Shown one piece after another: positions 1-12,400 of a stretch of 64,000 nt of DNA. This DNA comes from Triatoma infestans. Lineage: Eukaryota > Arthropoda > Insecta > Hemiptera > Reduviidae. A model generated the notes under the pieces. It saw nothing but the letters and a program-made list of their open reading frames with translations. It was not told the origin of the DNA and searched no databases. A program made the translations under genes and the position numbers. The stretch's first letter is position 1; every line of letters begins with the position of its first letter. The stretch spans positions 124,001 to 188,000 of the forward strand of contig JAAEAF010001497.1 of assembly GCA_011037195.1 (NCBI GenBank), written 5' to 3'.

Positions 1-181
1 CTTTATATATATGTATATATATCACTTTAATAAAACTCGTCATAAAATCGTTGAAAATCTGGCTGATGAATATTAAGAGATATGCACATGGTGTTACCTA
101 TGGACAAAAATACTTATTAAAATGCATTAAAATATTAAAGGTTTAAACGAAGATATTTAATAAAATAGTATACCAGAATAT

Positions 182-3100
182 TTATCTTCGTCTTACAAGT
201 GACGCAACATATACCCATATCGATAAAACATTCGATGGGAAAGCATGAACGTAAACAGCTACTGCAAATTCTATATCAGGTGCATCGTTTAAATGCACTC
301 CCGTCGATTTCACAGCTTCTACCAATTCTGCAGGACTAGTATATGGCATATTTATCGGGAATCCGCACATCTGCAATTAAGTAGTGAAAAACACGACAGT
401 AAACACGATTACAGTACTTCCTTTTACTAGGAGTAAGAGAAAGTAATAATGACTAAATTTTAAGTATAAATCTCTAAAAATAAAATATTTTGAGAACATG
501 ATTTTCATTTTTCCTCTTCCTCTCACAGAAGGAAGAGCAACTATTGCGACATTACATAGAGTAGAAATATTCGAAATTAAATTTACAACCAAAACGTATG
601 TTTTAAGGCTGTAAGAAAAAATTAAAACAAAACACATGACTTTCTCTTATTGCGATTTACATAGTTATAATTAACAAACTTTCTTCAAACTTATAATTTT
701 TACCACATGTTTAGTAGTTTTCCATATTTTTAGAGAAGAACCCTCTAAAATCAGTTATCTCGGAAAAAGTTTCAAAGAGATTTAATTTGTGGCAAGCCTC
801 ACGAAATGTAGCACACACATGGCCATTGACTGTTTTTAATTCTTGGAAAGATGTTGGTCCACGAACACTGATCAATAATAATCTTAGGCAAAAGCATTCT
901 GCGTTATTTGGATGTACAGTGTACAGACGACCCAATGCACCTGTGGAATATAAATTTAGGTCTCCTTGTACTGCTCTACCTTGTTTACGACGCTGAAATT
1001 TTCTTGTTGATGTATTCCACGTAAAATAAGTTGGTACTTCAGAGTACAGTGGTGTCCTTGCAAAGGTATCATTTCTACATAATGTGAAAAATTCAGTTAA
1101 TGTTGTTGGCGGTGGTGACATTGCTCGTGCACGTACATTTTCTGATGTAAAGTGCACACGCTGTCCATTTTCAAGATGTACTGCTAAATGAACAACCGTT
1201 GGATATCGCTCATGAATGGAAAATGATAAAATATGCCATACAGCCCCATTGCTACTTATGTAGCGTCCCAGTTGATATTGGGTGACTTCATCGTTAGATG
1301 CAGTTGTATTTTCCACTCCAAACACTGCCATATCGCTTCCTTTTTTCACATATTTGCAAATATATTTTATAGCTTTCACTGAATTGCAGTACTCAACATT
1401 TATGTGTGCGTTATACGTTTTTAGTAGTAATGGAGAATATGGTACTACCCAACGATTATCAACATCAATAGTATTGTCGAGTACTTTTAGTTTAATGGAT
1501 TTTCCACCATCTTCGGTAGATCTTCGTCGGTAGAGTGGATATCCATCATTGCCTGTAATAGTTTCAGCAAGTAAGACTCTAGGATACCGCTTTGTGCACT
1601 TTCCATCTGACATGCATGGTGAATTATTATTTAGTGAGCCACATGGACCATGAATCATATGTTTTGTGACAATATCGTGCAAGTCTTTATCAATTTCAAT
1701 GTCTGGTATTTCTGCAGAGATGATTTCATCAATTCTGTTTGGTGTTATCTTTTCCATATTAAAATATGCGCATGTGGTAAACCTCTTTTTTGCCATTCAA
1801 TGGAACACATCCAACAGCGCGTCTCTCCAAATACATGGTGTTTGACAATAAAATCTATTAAAGATTTTAATTTTTGTTTAAATACACGTGCAGAAATATC
1901 ATGACGATCTGATGGTGATTGTCCAGTTAATAAAAGCTCCTTTATTTCATCCCATGCTAGGTTGCATGTAATTGTGATGAAAAAATCTGGACGACCATAT
2001 GCACGAACATACGTCATTGCATCTTGTGCATATTCATGCATGTGTCTTGGGCTGCCTGTAAATGTGGATGGTAAAATGACCATTTTTCCCAATTCACTGA
2101 GATTGCCATCATTTACAAGTGCACACGTAAATGGATGTACTCTTCAGAACGCAATTTGACTTGATTTAGTCGTATGTAGAGGAGTCTTTCACTTTCTATT
2201 TTTGCATACATGTCAACAATGTATTGATGAAATAATTGTCTACATTTCAATAATGATTATCAGCATTCTCACGAATCATCGTTCGATATGCATAATAATT
2301 CATAGCACTGACCTTTTTGTTAATGTCCACATTAGTTGTAGGATTTCTCATATTAATATTAAAATGATATCCATCCTCTCCTTGCCAAAATAGAATGGGA
2401 TATTGTAATGCATCATATGAACGATGCGTGTCTGATACTTGCTGGACCTCACCATTTCTACGATGAAGAATTATATCGCGAGAATTAAATTCTACACAAA
2501 CTATGACAATTGCCACTTCATCGATCGTTGGTGCGTTGAATTGTCTTCGATGTTGACCAATAGGTGTTTTATCTGCCTTTATTATTACTTTGTAATCGTC
2601 AGATGGCATTTGTTCAATGGCGGTTTTAAATAATTTAATTAATTCATTATGTTGTTCAAACAAATTTTGTAATTCAGCGACAATCTCTCGTTTAGTACTC
2701 ATATTCAGTTGACACCGTCTGTTGATTTGTTCGTCAGTATTTCCCATAAAATATATCTGAAGATATTTGTGATCAGCATTTGGCAAGGGTAGTAGTGATC
2801 CAGCATGGTGATAAATTTGCCCTTGTACTTTAAATGTTGGCATATAATTTGCGCTAACGATATTCGTTGCTCCGAACGATGTCATTTGGAAGCATGAATT
2901 GTACTTGCGTATATTTTTCAAAAAATGTTTTGATTGACTTGTTTCACCTGAAGTTAATAATGGTTTAGGTGGTGAACGCAAGTCTGGTAACTTTACTTTT
3001 CCACAAGCACAGCACATACCTGGTGTTTAATTTTTAAATTTTTGAGCACCACAATACGTACACTTTTTATCCATTTTTCCAATAATTACACTTGGATGAA

Positions 3101-6100
3101 GACTGTAATTGTAAAGGGGATTGTAATTGAAACCACATAAATTCAAATCAGTATGTATCGTTCGTCTTGCCTGTGTCCTGCGAATTCGATTCCTTTGATG
3201 CCTTGCTTGCCTCTGTTCACTCGTTTCTAACGATCGAGCAAGAGCAGGGTGAACTCGATCTCTTTCTTGCCTTGCTTGCCTCTGCTCACTTGTTTCTGAA
3301 GCTCGAGCAAGAGCAGTGGGATCTCGATCTCTTTTTGCCTAGTTTTTCTCTGTTCACTTGTTTCTGAAGCTCGTTCTTCTCTTCTCCTTTTAGCTTGATT
3401 TGTAGATCGACCAATGGCACTTCGCTTTGGTGGCATAATTGTGGGTTTAAATAAAACGTATTTCCAATTATTTTCTTCAGCTGGAAATCAATAATATTTT
3501 TGATTTGTATTTTTATTTTTATTGCAACTGTTATTATGGGTATGTTATTTTTCACAGTTTAATTTGCTTTATAAAAGTAATTTCTATGACTAAATTTCAT
3601 GAGAAACAATTTAATTTTTCAATTTATCCATGGTTACACTTTTAACAAATATTACTAATTAAATGTTATTTTGATATTTTTGGGATATTTGTTCGGGAGC
3701 ACCTAGAACTCTGATTTTAAAAAAAATTTGCAAAAACCTTCCCGGGGATATACCTAATAATTTCCCAAATTTTCACGGCGACTGGTTGTATGGTTTTTGA
3801 ATCTATCGAGTACAGACAGACACACATTCATTTTTATATATATAAAGATAAAGATTAACTAAAATCGAAATGAGTATTATAAAAATGAATGAAATAAAAA
3901 ATCAAAGTAACTCTTATAATAAAAAATGAATGACAAAAATCCAAGTAAATCTTGTAAAATGAATTAATCAAAAATCAAGGTAACTCTTACAAGAAATGTA
4001 TTAAATATAAATCAAAATAACTCTGATAAAAAATGAATTAAATATAAATCTTTGTAAAACTGTAAAAATTAAATAAATAAAAATCTTTTTAACTCTGATA
4101 AAAAAATGAATTAAATAAAAATCCAAGTAACAGTTATAAAAATTAATTAAATAGAAATCTAAGCAACTCTGATGAAAAAAATAAAATAAATAAAAATCAT
4201 ATTAACATGGTTAACAATATGTACTCAAAACTAAATCATAAATAAATTTTGTTTAGAAAATCCGTGAAAAGGGTGAAGAATTCTGAGAAATCAACTCTTG
4301 TTTTGAAAATGGCCATCTTCTTCCAGTTGTCAGAGCTGTCCTTATTAGTTTATTTCTCTCTTTCAAAATTGGTACAGCTGTATAATATGGTCCCAGGTCT
4401 GATCAGAACCTTCATCACAAGAACAGGAAGCACTTACATCTAAGCCGAATCTGTGTAGGTATGCTCTATTCTTCCCATGTCCACTTAAGGCTTGCGTGAG
4501 CATATGACAAATTGACATATGGTCAGCTCGCTGTCTGTCTTGGACAAGCGGAAAAAATTCCCTTGTGTTCCTTCCATTTTGTGTCTCCCTCCATTCCCTC
4601 TCCCACACCGCATAGACTCTCTGTTTACACTGCTCCTTGAGCCATGAAATTGGTGGTTTGCTATATGACACATGCTGGATATTAACTGCAGCTTCCTTCG
4701 CGAGTGCATCTGCTCGTTCGTTACCTACAATTCCGCTGTGGATCTTAATCCAGTCCATCTTGATAACACAATTAGTCTGTCTTAGCTCCAGTGTACACTT
4801 CCGAATATTCTCTAAAAAAGACAGCTTAATCTGAAAGTTCTGGATACTCCAAATAGAGACCCTACTATCTGATTTTAGGCTACAGACTTCCTACTGGGGT
4901 GTTCATTTTGTTTCAGCCATTGAAGAGCCCTCAGGATAGCATTCAGTTCTGCTTGGTTGTTCGAGCACACTCCAGCCAACCCAAATTTAGCCTCATAAAC
5001 TTGCAAACCCTACCAGTCGTAAACAACGAATGCACAACCGACTGAGTCTTCCATTTTACTTCCATCGGTGTATATTGTAAAATGATAAAAGCCATCAGTA
5101 GTAGAAGCATCTATTCGAGAACACAGTCCGGGGTGAAGCCAATCTTTAGGTGGTACAACCTGCTCAAAATCGCATTCCAAATTGGGCACTATAACCGAAG
5201 AATCTATGCAAGTTATTTTCGCTTGTACAAAGCTAAAAGCTCCTTAGCTTTTAGGCAAATAGGAACAATATTTGCAATAAAACAAGCTGCTTCATAAGAG
5301 ATTGTTTATAGCCTTTTATTATTCTTATTGCTTTAATCTCTGAACAGAGCATAATTTCTTACGGTTATATTTAACCTCCAGAGCTTCTATCCAAACGGGA
5401 ATTGCATATAAAAGAAGTGGCAGTATTGCGCCCGAGTAAATAATTCTAAGTGCCTCGCCTTTTATGCCCCAATAGACTTTTGCACTTCTGGACAAACTGT
5501 GTATAAGTTGAAGACATCTTGACGTAACGAACTTCACATGAGAATTCCAGTTACAATGGCTATCAAATATCACACCTAAATACTTTAGTTCAGAGACCAT
5601 TTCTAATTTCTCATTATTTAAAAATACTGAGATATCTTCATGTCTTCTCTTCCTTGTCACATATAAAACTTTTGATTTTTGTGGGTTAAATAAGATTTTA
5701 TTATTTCTTGCCCAGCATTGTACTTCGTACAAAGTCGAGTTTGCAAACATCTCTATCTCTTTTGGCGATTTAGCGCTTATAAGTACGAACAAGTCATCGG
5801 CGAAGGCAAGTAATTTAATATTTGAAGAAAATTGCAATTTTAATAGAGAGTCGTATAAAAGTATCCAAAACCCGGGACTGCAACACGATCCTTGTGGGCA
5901 TCCTTTTGAGTATTTTCTAGTCACCGAAAGCGAATTGTAAACAATCATATCTCAGAAAAATAATTCTTTATAATGTTGTATAAATTCCGTGGATAGGTAT
6001 GTATGTGTGTGTAGATAGTATACAGTGATAGGTATGTATGTGTGTAGATAGTACCCGTATACAGTGATAGGTATGTATGTGTGTAGATAGTATACAGTGA

Positions 6101-6436
6101 TAGGTATGTATGCGTGTAGATAGTATACAGTGATAGGTATGTATGTGTGTAGATAGTATCCAGTGATAGGTATGCATGTGTGTAGACAGTATTCAGTGGT
6201 GGGTATGTATGTGTGTAGAAAGTATAGTGATAGGTATGTATGTATGTAGATAGTATACAGTGATAGGTATGATATCACAAAATTAATTAACAATAGTTAC
6301 CTTATACGATGACAGGATGTGTTGTAATTCTTGAATGTGGTCTGGTGGAGTAGCAGTTTTACCGGACCATGTAGATTTTTCTAAACCAGGCAATAGTCTT
6401 CTCAGAGATGCTGTACAATATCTGTTCCAAATCGTC
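182..6436 (-). CDS. CC2D2A: CC2D2A exons 27-28 and stop
   Basis: Exon 27 (6301-6436) encodes [20 protein letters not shown], matching human RWNRYCTSTLRHFLPLLEK. Exon 28 (182-370) encodes the C-terminus with [19 protein letters not shown] and ends [13 protein letters not shown] before TAA at 184-182. A possible ATTAAA poly(A) signal lies just downstream at 161-156. The 5.9 kb intron between these exons carries the Helitron and the RNase H LINE. Confidence 0.95.
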
Positions 6437-9400
6437 CTAAAACAAAAATTTCCTTAACTTTGTTATTAAAAACAAACAAATGAATAAACCAATATTTCTT
6501 TTTTATCAAACCTGGTAGTTGGTCTTAATTTTGTCAAAGCATTTCTTAACAATTTCTCCAAACGATCTTGTAGTAAATTCACTTCTGAATGTGGTGTATC
6601 CTTATAAACCATAGACTGTGGCTGTACTGAACCAGCTGGTGCTGATAATGATCTACCAAATGCTGGCCACCAGTTTGTACGTTTTGATAGATCAAGATCC
6701 AACTGGGAGAGAAGGTCTTCCTTTTGTGCATTAACCCATATCTAATGGAAGACATGTTAATGACTTATATTTTTAAGTGAACATTTGCTTAAAGATATTT
6801 GTCTATCATTTTTATTTGCTTGTAGAATTTTCAAACCTAAACATGATTTCATATTAATATTGGATATTGGCTGTTTTATAGAAAGTGGAACTACAAAGAC
6901 GAATCCATGGCTTTCTGAGGTGGCTACCTTAGATGTTAGTGTTTGTACACAGAATGTAAACATCTGTAAAGTTACTTTTTTTTTTATTTACGTCATTTTT
7001 GAGGTAACTCTGCCATTTTATATCTGGCAGGACAGTATAGAAAAAAGCGCCGTTGTAACGATTCGTCGAACATTTTATCTCTTTTATTGTTAGCGCCTTG
7101 GCAGGTTTCCAAGTGTTGGGAATTGATTTTACCTTAGGGCATAGAGGATAAACGGAATTCCGTTTGCATTTGCCATTACTTAAACGGGAGTGTTTTTCAA
7201 CCGCGGCTTCGGTAAAGTGAGACTTGATAATGCGCCTTCTTGAATAAAATGATACGTTGAGTGATCAGGTTGTGACATTTTAGTATCCTTTTGGCCAAAA
7301 CGAAGAAGCCTTTTTCCTTTTCAGTTATCATCGAATTAATAATGGCTTAGAATCGATTGTAATTTTAAATTAGCACTTCTTCTTAAGATCTCGCCTGTAA
7401 TACTTTGACATTTATCAACATTATTAGCTGCTGCAATTAAGCTGCATGGTGGTCTACAAAAAATGGCCTTTTCATCATTTCAGTTCCTTAGTTTTTGGAG
7501 TGCTATAAAAGCATTATTGCCTACATTTCTACGTTCGAAATTTGAGCCAGTTTCCCGACTGGAAAGGCCACCTGGAAAACATTGAATAGACTACTGCTCC
7601 AGCATTGCGCTTTGTGCCAGAAGTCGACCCATCAGTATTATTTTATTTATATTATATGAAACAACATCCTACATGCTTCTTACAAAGGATTTGTAGACAG
7701 CCGTCACAACTTTGGGATCATTAGATCATGGGCGAGCCTCAAAACAAAGCCCCAAGCTCTAGGAGCCTTTCTACAAGCTTCCTCAATATGATCCCTGAAT
7801 GATAGATCATGCCTCAACTTTACTGCCATGTCTCTCACATTATCCATTCAAACAAGTGGTTGGTGTCGATAGCATATTTATGAAATTCTTTTTCCGATAA
7901 AAAGAAATAACATAGCATTTTTAATATTAAATATCAGCCATTTATTACAGAGGTGTCATCGTGAATAATTTCTAGAGCCACGGGTCTTTAAGTGGTTTAA
8001 TGGTGTGGAATCATTGTGTAGTGTTTAATCGAAACCCAAGTAGTCGAAGTTGATCTGTAAAATGTACAATGAGTAATATGATATACCAAGTAGTTGCACA
8101 TATCAACTCCTCTGAAGGCTGTCTTATGACAGCTTTGTGAGTGTGCCAGCCTGATGAGGACAAGGTTTCTTCAGCTAGGTACAAGCAATCACAAAGTCAT
8201 GAGTTTTATGATGGATTCGCTTTCAGCTTTGCTAGGCATGCTTAGAACGGCGAAGCTGGAGAGCTTGCTATAACTATAGGAGATGCACAATAGACCTTCT
8301 AATGCAGGTCGCGATGGAACGAGGCTTTGCTACCTCTTGCCAATCTATCTATCTATAACATTGAAAATACACGTTTTTCATGTAAAAGTGAAACAAAAGA
8401 AATGTTAAAAAAAAATTGATTGATTGAATAATATAGGAATTGCTTTAAAGTCAAAGTCCACTGCGTTGGTCTAGTGGCTAGCGCACTCGCCTTTCGTGCG
8501 AAAATTCAGGGTTCGATTCCCGTGGGGCAAAGTCAGTGTTGACCCAACATCGTGATAAAAAGTGGGAAGCTAAAGTTAGAAGTCCCCTAGGTAGCGAAGG
8601 CCGGAACTAAACGGCGTGGGAACTGTGCCGTGCTTACCACACGCCTCCTATTCAAATCGCCGTCTGGCAAGCCCTGGCTGTTCATGGGCTGTTGCGCCAT
8701 AGGTTCCTTTTTCTTTCTTTTTTTTCTAAGTTAAATGGGCTAAAGAAACAAAAATGAATGCAGAATTTTGCATCGATTGAATAGAAGGCTAGTCATTGGA
8801 TCGGGCGTGGTATGTTTACAATATAGATGGGATTGAAATAGTATTGTACCTTAAAATAAGACCCAAGTATTGATAACTTAAATTTAAAAAGAAACTTTTT
8901 ACACATTATTTAGAAATTAGTCGACGTTTTGGATTAAGAATTGAAATTTAAAAACATTATCTTTACTACAATAGGACAACATAATTCAGAAGTTTTCATT
9001 TATAGCTTCAGTTTTCATTTATATACTTTAGTTCTTTCAGAAATGAGAATTAGACCCGGTAATTTTATAAGGTCACTATTTACTGTATCTTACACTCACT
9101 GTTAAAAAAAAGAAAGTTACTCAATCTGTCGTATATGTAGTTCTTATTTTACCTTCTCTTGCTGCTAGTAAGAGGAAGTGTTGTGTTAGTGTCAAATTTC
9201 CGAAAATGAGTTTTCACCGGAAATACTTGTTTTGAGGGGGCCAAAGTATAGCAAAAAAATGTTTTAGCCAATGTTTGTATATACTAGTACGAGCGAATTT
9301 GTATGCTGGTAAGTGTGTTTGTGTTAACAAAATATCTCAAAAACGGAAGTTGCAAGAAGCTCAAACTTAATATTCCATTTAGGGACTATGTCGTATCTGA

Positions 9401-12400
9401 CACCAAAATTTGGATAAAATCCATCAATCTGGAAATGTGACTTTATTGAATGTTTTTTTCGCACATAAATGCCTAACACTTTTATTTGAAACATTTTCCC
9501 GGGAAAATTGTTTTTAGTGTTCATGGGAGGCAGTGTTATGCTTTCTTCCAAAGTCTCACTTCGAATACAATGCATAGTTCTATCACCTACATAATAATAA
9601 TATACCTTAGAAGCGTTGATAGCATTCCAAATTTGAAGAAAATCAGTAAACCAAAAGTACGACTTTACAGAACAGGTTTTTGAGCTGTTTGGAATTTTCT
9701 TGAAAATGGCTACAACAATTTTCTTTAAATTTGGAATGCTCACTGCATAGATATAAACGAATCACTTTTATTTGAAGCTAAAAATAATTTTATAGGGAGG
9801 TTTTGGGGGTCTGTCAATTAGATTTAAATTTAAACTGTCAAAGCTTTGTTGGTTTTGACAGAGGAACTCCACACAAGGCCGTTCAGGTGTGCAAATATAA
9901 TCCCACCATCATTTTATGGCCAGTCCAAAGATTGTAAACGCTGCAACATTAAAGAATATTTGTTAATTAAATTGTATAATTGCAGTAAGAGAAAGTAGTG
10001 TGAGAGTTTCACACCAGATTTTTTCCCCGCCTATTTATTATGTTGCCCTACTGAAGATGGAACTGTACCCAAACGTTTAGGAAAAACTTAAAGGATTGTT
10101 TTCTTTTTGTATTTTTATTAACCTTTCGGACCAAAAACCTTGACCAGTTTATAAATAATATTAGATTCAAATGGAAGGGTCCAACAAGAATTTCTCATAG
10201 TTAGTGAAATTACTTATATTTGACGAAATACACTTAAATGCAAAACATATTGTACAGATTACAGAAATTACGTCCGTCGGCTACTTTTTATTTTGTAGAT
10301 CGATATAACAATTGGTTTGCACTCTCATGCCATAGGCTAATTGGGCGATTAATTTTACTGGGGCGATAGTTTAAATAGAGATTTAAATCGGAATTACTGT
10401 TCCAGTCAGATGTTAATAGTTTTTTATTATTATTATCGAGAATATTGGAAAGTGATTCAAAATTATCATTTTTGGATAGTTTTGTTACTGAGGATGAAAA
10501 TGATGTTTGATTTTGTAATAAAGATGGCCTATCTGTCAATGATTTATTCTTGATTTCCGTATTTGAAGTTTCCACCGCTGGAACTGAATTTACACTTGTT
10601 CTTGCAGTTTTCATATTGTACGATTCATTTTCATCAGTGACTGTATCTCCATAAAGTGTAGACGACCTACCATACAGATCTGTTTTAGAAGAGGAAATTC
10701 TATCATGATATTCAGTAGGTTCTTCGCCTTGTATAATAGGAAGTTTATTTCTTTCCACAATCGTATCCAGAAATTCATTATTGAATTTTATATTTTGATT
10801 AATTATTGGTGTAATGTGTTCATCATTCGGAGTATAGGTAATATATGTTTTTCTAATACTGTCTGGTATACTATCTAATTTTAACATTGGATATCTAGAA
10901 GCTGCTGGTGTTATGTACACTGAATCTCCAGAGGCACGCTCTTGATAGGCTGTATCCAATACTATTGGATCCAAACCAACATCAACAACCTCCTTGGGCC
11001 TACAATAACGACAATAATTTTGTATTCTTCTCACCGGAAATGATATTGTATTCTGGTATACTGTACGGTCTGTATCAAAATCATCGAATCTCCTTCTTCT
11101 TCGTCTGTTCAACGGTAGCATTCTAGTTTGTATCAATGGTTTTATTAGGGTCATCGGATCTGCAGGTAATATAGATTTCATGAAATTTGTAACTTCTGTT
11201 TCCAACATACCTAATACTGTAAAAATACTGGACATTTGGCGATCTTTCTGGTGTAAAGCTAGTTTTTCAGAAGTGCTCAGCTCAAGATATGATTGAAATA
11301 CATCATCTCGTAAACAATTGATTATAGAAATTATTGTTTTACATTTGATTAAAATTTCGTTTCTATCAATTTCATAACCATCCGTTAAACTTTGTTTCAA
11401 ATATATAGCTTGTTTCATTGTTTCTTCCAATATATTTAAATTTAAGGAAACTTTTTCAAATGGAGACAACACTGCATGTTTTGATATTGGCCTTTCAGAT
11501 GGTAAATAATAGAACGCTTCTTTAATATCCCTTCTTAATGTGTATAACATATCGTTTAATTTGTCTGTAGATTTTTCTTTAATTACCTCAAACGTTGTTG
11601 ACAGTTCTTGTTCTACTTGATTTTTACGACTACCGTAACAAGAAATTGTTAATAAATTTTGTAAATTATTCAGCCACCTCTTTAGCCGTGGCAACAATTC
11701 TGTCATTATTTCATTTTGCTTTATATTATAAATTTTGTTATCTTTCTATTTGCTTTAATATTTAGTTGTATAAATTTCATGTTATTGTTTTTACTATCAC
11801 TTTATCCAGTATTAATCGGGCTTGTTTCCATAGTAATGAAAATAAAGTTAATTTACACCTTCTGATATTTATAATTACTGATTTATCTACTTTTGAATAA
11901 TTGAAAATTTGGTATGAAACACAGATGACTTCTCTTGCTCCTTTTAATACAATTATATATAAAATAAATTTTCTTAAAATTTTCAATTTTGCTCATTTGA
12001 CCTGATGGGCAAGTGTCAGTCTACCACCAAGACAGGTAGAGAATGATTCCATTGTAGAGAGCGCCAATAATATTGAACAAACATTTAAATTTTTACCTCT
12101 CAGATTCCTCAGAACCACCTAAAAACAATTTTTTTCAGAAAAATGTTACAAATAAAAGTGATAGATTGATATATGTGCAGCGTTTATATTGTGCAGCCAG
12201 TATTCCAAGTTTAAAGGAAATCGTTATGTGGTTTTCGAGAAAATTAAAAAAAAAATCATATCTATTCTGTAAAACCGCATTCCGGTTAACGATTTCCTCA
12301 AATTGGAATTCTAAATACTTCTAATGAAAATTAATATTACCTACTGGCAGGACGATTTAGTGTATTGAAGTAGTATTTACCAGTACTCCAAGTAAAAGTG

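Noticed and set aside
5952..6293. 113-codon Tyr/Thr/His-rich ORF
   Set aside because: Translation of the 33-bp minisatellite; no conserved features.
8455..8530. Possible tRNA-Glu gene
   Set aside because: A and B boxes fit, but the acceptor stem does not pair and a SINE body follows, with other copies in the window.
9324..9743. 139-codon minus ORF
   Set aside because: It lies within a HINE-like repeat; similar text in other copies is full of stops.
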